From Acidobacteriota bacterium (lineage in GTDB: Bacteria; Acidobacteriota; Blastocatellia; Pyrinomonadales; Pyrinomonadaceae), in assembly GCA_003222935.1 (NCBI GenBank), contig QHXL01000074.1, positions 1 to 8,087 of the forward strand: a stretch of DNA of 8,087 nucleotides, written 5' to 3'. The position numbers and the translations under genes were made by a program. Under the pieces are notes generated by a model that made no database searches, had not been told where the DNA came from, and saw nothing but the letters and a program-made list of their open reading frames with translations. Positions 5,272 to 8,087 of this stretch are shown piece after piece; positions within the stretch are counted from its first letter, which is position 1, and each line of letters opens with the position of its first letter.

Positions 5272-5403
5272 GCAGCAGCAGTAGGCACGCTCAGTTCACA
5301 TTAGCAGTTGGCAAGAAGGAAAACTGTAGGCAGAATGCAGGCAGTGGGCAGGAAACAATGCTGAGGCGTTTGTCCTGCCTGCTGCTTCTGCTTTCTGGCT
5401 ACT
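5249..5403. repeat. GGCAG/AGCAG-rich tract with terminal inverted repeat
   Basis: From 5249 to 5353 the plus strand repeats units such as AGCAGCAGGC, GTAGGCAG and GCAGGCAGTGGGCAGG. From 5373 to 5403 it carries the complementary pyrimidine-rich version (TCCTGCCTGCTGCTTCTGC). The best stem pairs 5341-5353 with 5373-5385: 11 of 13 Watson-Crick positions plus two G-U pairs. The left end runs into the oligopeptidase coding sequence and supplies its last residues and stop. The right end abuts the kinase start. There is no T-run and no credible gene. It is probably a low-complexity mobile or slippage-generated repeat that also separates the two transcription units. Confidence 0.6.
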
Positions 5404-5410
5404 GATTCAC

Positions 5411-7825
5411 ATGGTCGGGTCGACGCTTGGCAATTATAAAATCCTTGAGAAGCTCGGTGAGGGCGGTCAGGGGACGGTCTATAAGGCTATCGACTCAAAG
5501 CTCGGTCGAACGATTGTAATCAAGGTTTTACCCGCTGAACTAACTGCCAAAGAAGCCAATCTGAAGCGTTTTGAAAGAGAAGCTCGACTCGCGTCCGCGT
5601 TAGACCACCCAAACATCTGCACTATCTTCGATCTGAACGAGATCAACGGAATCCACTTCATCGCGATGCAGTACATCGAAGGTCGCAATGTACGGCAGCT
5701 GGTGAATGGACGCCCGCTGTCGCTGGAGAGTGCTCTCTCAATCACGCTACAAACGGCCGATGCACTCGAAGCTGCACATGCGCGTGGAATAATTCATCGC
5801 GATATTAAAGCCGGTAACGTGATGGTTACGCCGACCGGCCAGGTCAAGGTTCTTGATTTTGGTCTGGCAAAACTTCTCGACGAAGAAGCGGCGCGCACTT
5901 CCGGTATTCATCACACTGAAATAACTGAAGTTGGAATCCCTTACGGCACCGCCACATACGCTGCGCCTGAACAGGCCCGTGGCGATCGCGTCGACGCAAG
6001 AGCCGACATTTTCTCAACCGGCGTTTTACTCTACGAAATGCTCGCGGGGAGTTGGCCGTTCAAAGGAAAGACCGCTGTTGACGTTCGTCACGCTGTTCTG
6101 CATGAAGAACCTGCTCCACTGTCGCAGGTCAGGCCTGGTAAAGTTCCGGCGCGTCTTCAGGAGATTGTCGACAAAGCGTTAGCCAAGGATCCGCGAAATC
6201 GTTACCAGAAAATCTCGCAGTTCGCCGATGACATCCGTTCCCTGATTCGAGATTTAGGTGTCGACTCACTTCCCGGCCTGGACGACGGTCACGTTCCGGT
6301 CGCACCCAAACACATGAGTGGTGGGAGTCCGGTCTCTCGTGCACTGCGGTGGTTGAAGGGAAGAACCGGGGAAGGGGTTTCGAGCGGATCTTCGCAAAGG
6401 AGTGGCGGCACAAAAGACGAATCGCCAGTTACCAGTCTTGCCGAAGGTGAACGAAAGAGTGTCGCTATCCTTCCTTTCAAGAATGTCGGTAACGACAAGG
6501 AAACTGACTTCTATCAGTTTTCACTCGCAGACGCCGTTATTACTGAACTCGCGCGTGTCCGGTCGCTGGTCGTGCGACCTTCGTCGGTCATCGTCAAATA
6601 TCAAAACCGACTGATCGAACCTGCCCAGGCAGGTCAGGAGTTAAGTGTCGACGCGATTTTGACCGCGACCTTTTTGCGTGCAGGTGATCGACTCCGAGTT
6701 ACTGCGCAACTCCTCGACGTGCGTACCAGCGAGATCCTTTGGAGTGAGCGGATTGATGCCGAGGCTATAGACATCATTAACGTCCAGGACACGATCGTGA
6801 AACGTATCGTGGAAGGTCTGCGTCTCGAACTCAGTCCGGACGAAGCAGACGAACTCGCAAAAGGCGCAACCACTAACGCAGCTGCTTCAGAAGAGTACTT
6901 GCGCGGTCGCGATGCTCTCGCAAACTTCATCTATCACACGATCGAACGTCAACAATTGGATACTGCGATTGAGCACTTCCGTCGGGCAATTGAGATCGAT
7001 CCAAAGTTTGCCCTGGCTTATTCAGCGCTCGGCAGCTGTTACGTGAACCGGGTGCTAAAAGGATTGGGCCAGGCAGGCGATCACGAGAAAGCCAAAACTG
7101 CTTTCAAAAAAGCCCTGACACTCGACCCGCGATTGCTCGAAGCTCGAATGCAGATGGTAATCATTTATCTGACCGGCGGGCAGAAGCAGAAAGCGCGAGC
7201 TGAAGTTGAGATGTTACGAAGTGAATACCCCAACGATCCGGGTGTTCAGTTTGTGCGCGGAATTGTTGCCCGGCTTGACGGTGATTATGATCGTGCGCTG
7301 CGAAGTTTCGATCGCATGGCTCGCTTGAATCCGAGTGACCGCGTCGTCGCGAGTTACAACCGTGGACGCATCTTCATGTACCAGGCGCAATACGAGCAGG
7401 CGCTGCACGAATTAGATCAAGGCTCCGAACTCGAACCAGAGCATCCGATGATCAAGGTCTTTCGTGCCCGCGTTCTTTATTATCGAGGTGAGGTCGACGC
7501 TGCCACCCGAGTTCTCCTGCAAGTACTCGAGCGTCATCCCCACATGGACGGTATGCGCCCGATCCTGGCAATTTGTTACAGCGCTCAAGGCCAGCACACG
7601 AGGGCCAACGAGCAACTGACCCATAAAGTACGACTGGTCTCGCGGAATCTGACTACGATATCTCTTACTGGCTGGCGTCGGCGTATCTTTTGCAGGGCAA
7701 GCAAGTGGAGGCATTGCGGTGGTTGGAAACAGCGATCGGCCTGGGGAACGAAAACATTCCCTGGTTTGAATCGGATCCGAATTGGACCGACATGCATTCA
7801 GATCCTCGCTTTGTCGAACTCATGA
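5411..7825 (+). CDS. Ser/Thr protein kinase with TolB/FlgO-like and TPR domains, frameshifted near its C-terminus
   Basis: This Hanks-type kinase phosphorylates Ser/Thr on unknown targets. The kinase domain covers about residues 9-275: P-loop GEGGQG (16-21), Lys38 (IVIK), HRDIKAGN (129-136) with catalytic Asp131, DFG (149-151) and APE (185-187). All core residues are present. A Ser/Gly-rich linker follows (about 300-345), then a TolB/FlgO-like domain starting SVAILPF (350-356) and ending near 480, then a TPR region (about 490-740) with repeats such as FRRAIEIDPKFALAYSALGS. No membrane segment is seen, so it is probably cytosolic. The ATG fits the family start (GNYKILEKLGEGG), although no Shine-Dalgarno is visible. 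After about residue 743 the frame turns into an unlikely Trp/Arg-rich tail of some 60 residues. The expected family ending appears in another frame up to 7872. With one base restored the protein would be about 820 residues and its stop would overlap the phosphatase start. Confidence 0.9.
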   Translation: MVGSTLGNYKILEKLGEGGQGTVYKAIDSKLGRTIVIKVLPAELTAKEANLKRFEREARLASALDHPNICTIFDLNEINGIHFIAMQYIEGRNVRQLVNGRPLSLESALSITLQTADALEAAHARGIIHRDIKAGNVMVTPTGQVKVLDFGLAKLLDEEAARTSGIHHTEITEVGIPYGTATYAAPEQARGDRVDARADIFSTGVLLYEMLAGSWPFKGKTAVDVRHAVLHEEPAPLSQVRPGKVPARLQEIVDKALAKDPRNRYQKISQFADDIRSLIRDLGVDSLPGLDDGHVPVAPKHMSGGSPVSRALRWLKGRTGEGVSSGSSQRSGGTKDESPVTSLAEGERKSVAILPFKNVGNDKETDFYQFSLADAVITELARVRSLVVRPSSVIVKYQNRLIEPAQAGQELSVDAILTATFLRAGDRLRVTAQLLDVRTSEILWSERIDAEAIDIINVQDTIVKRIVEGLRLELSPDEADELAKGATTNAAASEEYLRGRDALANFIYHTIERQQLDTAIEHFRRAIEIDPKFALAYSALGSCYVNRVLKGLGQAGDHEKAKTAFKKALTLDPRLLEARMQMVIIYLTGGQKQKARAEVEMLRSEYPNDPGVQFVRGIVARLDGDYDRALRSFDRMARLNPSDRVVASYNRGRIFMYQAQYEQALHELDQGSELEPEHPMIKVFRARVLYYRGEVDAATRVLLQVLERHPHMDGMRPILAICYSAQGQHTRANEQLTHKVRLVSRNLTTISLTGWRRRIFCRASKWRHCGGWKQRSAWGTKTFPGLNRIRIGPTCIQILALSNS

Positions 7826-7872
7826 ACAACATCAAGAATCATCGCACCGATCCCGGGGACCGTTCTGAATGA
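7639..7872 (+). pseudogene. Out-of-frame C-terminal part of the Ser/Thr kinase
   Basis: This frame reads LAESDYDISYWLASAY, then LLQGKQVEALRWLETAIGLG, NENIPWFESDPNW and DPRFVELM, and stops with TGA at 7870-7872. That is the final TPR-like unit and the N-E-N-x-P-W-F-x-x-D-P-N-W ... DPRF ending typical of kinase-TolB-TPR proteins. The frame is closed upstream by a TAA at 7624-7626, and there is no ribosome binding site or sensible start, so it is not an independent gene. It joins smoothly to the kinase frame if one base is missing near 7631-7639 (..HKVRLV to LAESDYD..). It is either a sequencing or assembly error or a recent indel. Confidence 0.85.
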
Positions 7873-8087
7873 AGACTTTCGTTGTTGGCGACATACACGG
7901 TCGATGCGCGCAGCTCCTCAACTTGCTCGACATGCTCCCGCGCGATCCAGATACCGACACCCTCGTTTTTCTCGGCGACCTGATCGATCGTGGCGCTGAT
8001 GCACCTGGCTGCGTAGATCACATCCTGAAGATGTGTCGCGAGAACCCGGAACGAGTGATTTGTTTACGGGGCAATCATGAGCAAATG
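7869..8087 (+). CDS. PPP-family metallophosphatase (Ser/Thr phosphatase), truncated by the right edge
   Basis: The first 73 codons are present and the frame is open at the edge. The PPP signature motifs occur in order: GDIHG (7-11), GDLIDRG (36-42) and GNHE (68-71). These bind the two catalytic metal ions in bacterial protein phosphatases of the PrpA/PrpB type and in ApaH-like Ap4A hydrolases. Protein phosphatase is more likely here because the gene follows a Ser/Thr kinase directly. The ATG at 7869 overlaps the TGA of the frame-corrected kinase as ATGA, a common sign of translational coupling. No separate Shine-Dalgarno is clear (CGGGGACCG at 7854-7862 is a weak candidate). It is probably a cytosolic antagonist of the kinase. 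The C-terminal metal-binding histidines lie outside the window, so completeness cannot be judged. Confidence 0.92.
   Translation, partial: MKTFVVGDIHGRCAQLLNLLDMLPRDPDTDTLVFLGDLIDRGADAPGCVDHILKMCRENPERVICLRGNHEQM

Noticed and set aside
5358..5405. 15-codon ORF (MLRRLSCLLLLLSGY) just before the kinase, as a leader peptide
   Set aside because: It falls inside the GGCAG inverted-repeat tract and its Leu run is simply the pyrimidine-rich arm; no independent support.
7625..7640. Programmed ribosomal frameshift in the kinase
   Set aside because: There is no X-XXY-YYZ slippery heptamer and no obvious strong downstream stem; a simple indel explains the data better.
7585..7797. Minus-strand ORFs within the kinase 3' region (also 7412-7714)
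   Set aside because: They are shadows of the kinase coding sequence with no motifs or start signals.

Overview
The window looks like chromosomal DNA from a Gram-negative soil-type bacterium, most likely an acidobacterium of the Blastocatellia/Pyrinomonadales kind. This is inference. It rests on the cytosolic Ser/Thr kinase fused to a TolB/FlgO-like domain and TPRs, the exported oligopeptidase B, the charged heptad-repeat exported protein, and the density of palindromic intergenic repeats. No 16S rRNA or other phylogenetic marker is present, and there is no transposase, tRNA, rRNA or CRISPR array.

Layout, left to right. Positions 1-711 (minus) hold the first 237 codons of a gene that runs off the left edge, a DUF6687-like protein. 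A divergent intergenic region (712-924) carries a CACAGAG-type inverted repeat. A single-domain rhodanese follows (925-1245, plus), then a perfect 26-bp inverted repeat 5 nt after its stop codon. A small exported protein made almost entirely of E-[LIV]-R-x-D-x-R heptads is at 1520-1915 (plus). The gene-free stretch 1916-2244 (329 bp) contains two palindromic elements: a GTAGGGCAG-type pair, and a second copy of the post-rhodanese repeat. That second copy lies 5 nt from the stop of a minus-strand [2Fe-2S] ferredoxin-like gene (2245-2586). Divergent from the ferredoxin is a TTG-started glutaredoxin (2688-2909). Its UGA stop is followed at a suitable distance by a hairpin resembling a bacterial SECIS element, so the protein may be a selenoprotein ending in U-T-V-H-D. 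An exported oligopeptidase B (3109-5271) comes next, followed by a GGCAG-rich repeat tract. The last genes are a large Ser/Thr kinase-TolB-TPR protein (5411 onward) and the start of a PPP-family phosphatase (7869 to the right edge).

The kinase appears frameshifted near 7631-7640. Its conserved C-terminal end continues in another frame to a stop at 7872, and that stop overlaps the phosphatase start as ATGA. This suggests a translationally coupled kinase/phosphatase pair. The rhodanese, ferredoxin and glutaredoxin form a loose group of sulfur/redox genes, but they are on different strands and separated by repeats, so a shared pathway is only a hypothesis.

The items most worth a second look are the candidate C-terminal selenocysteine in the glutaredoxin, the repeat family placed identically (5 nt) behind two unrelated stop codons, the kinase frameshift with its coupled phosphatase, and the heptad-repeat protein.
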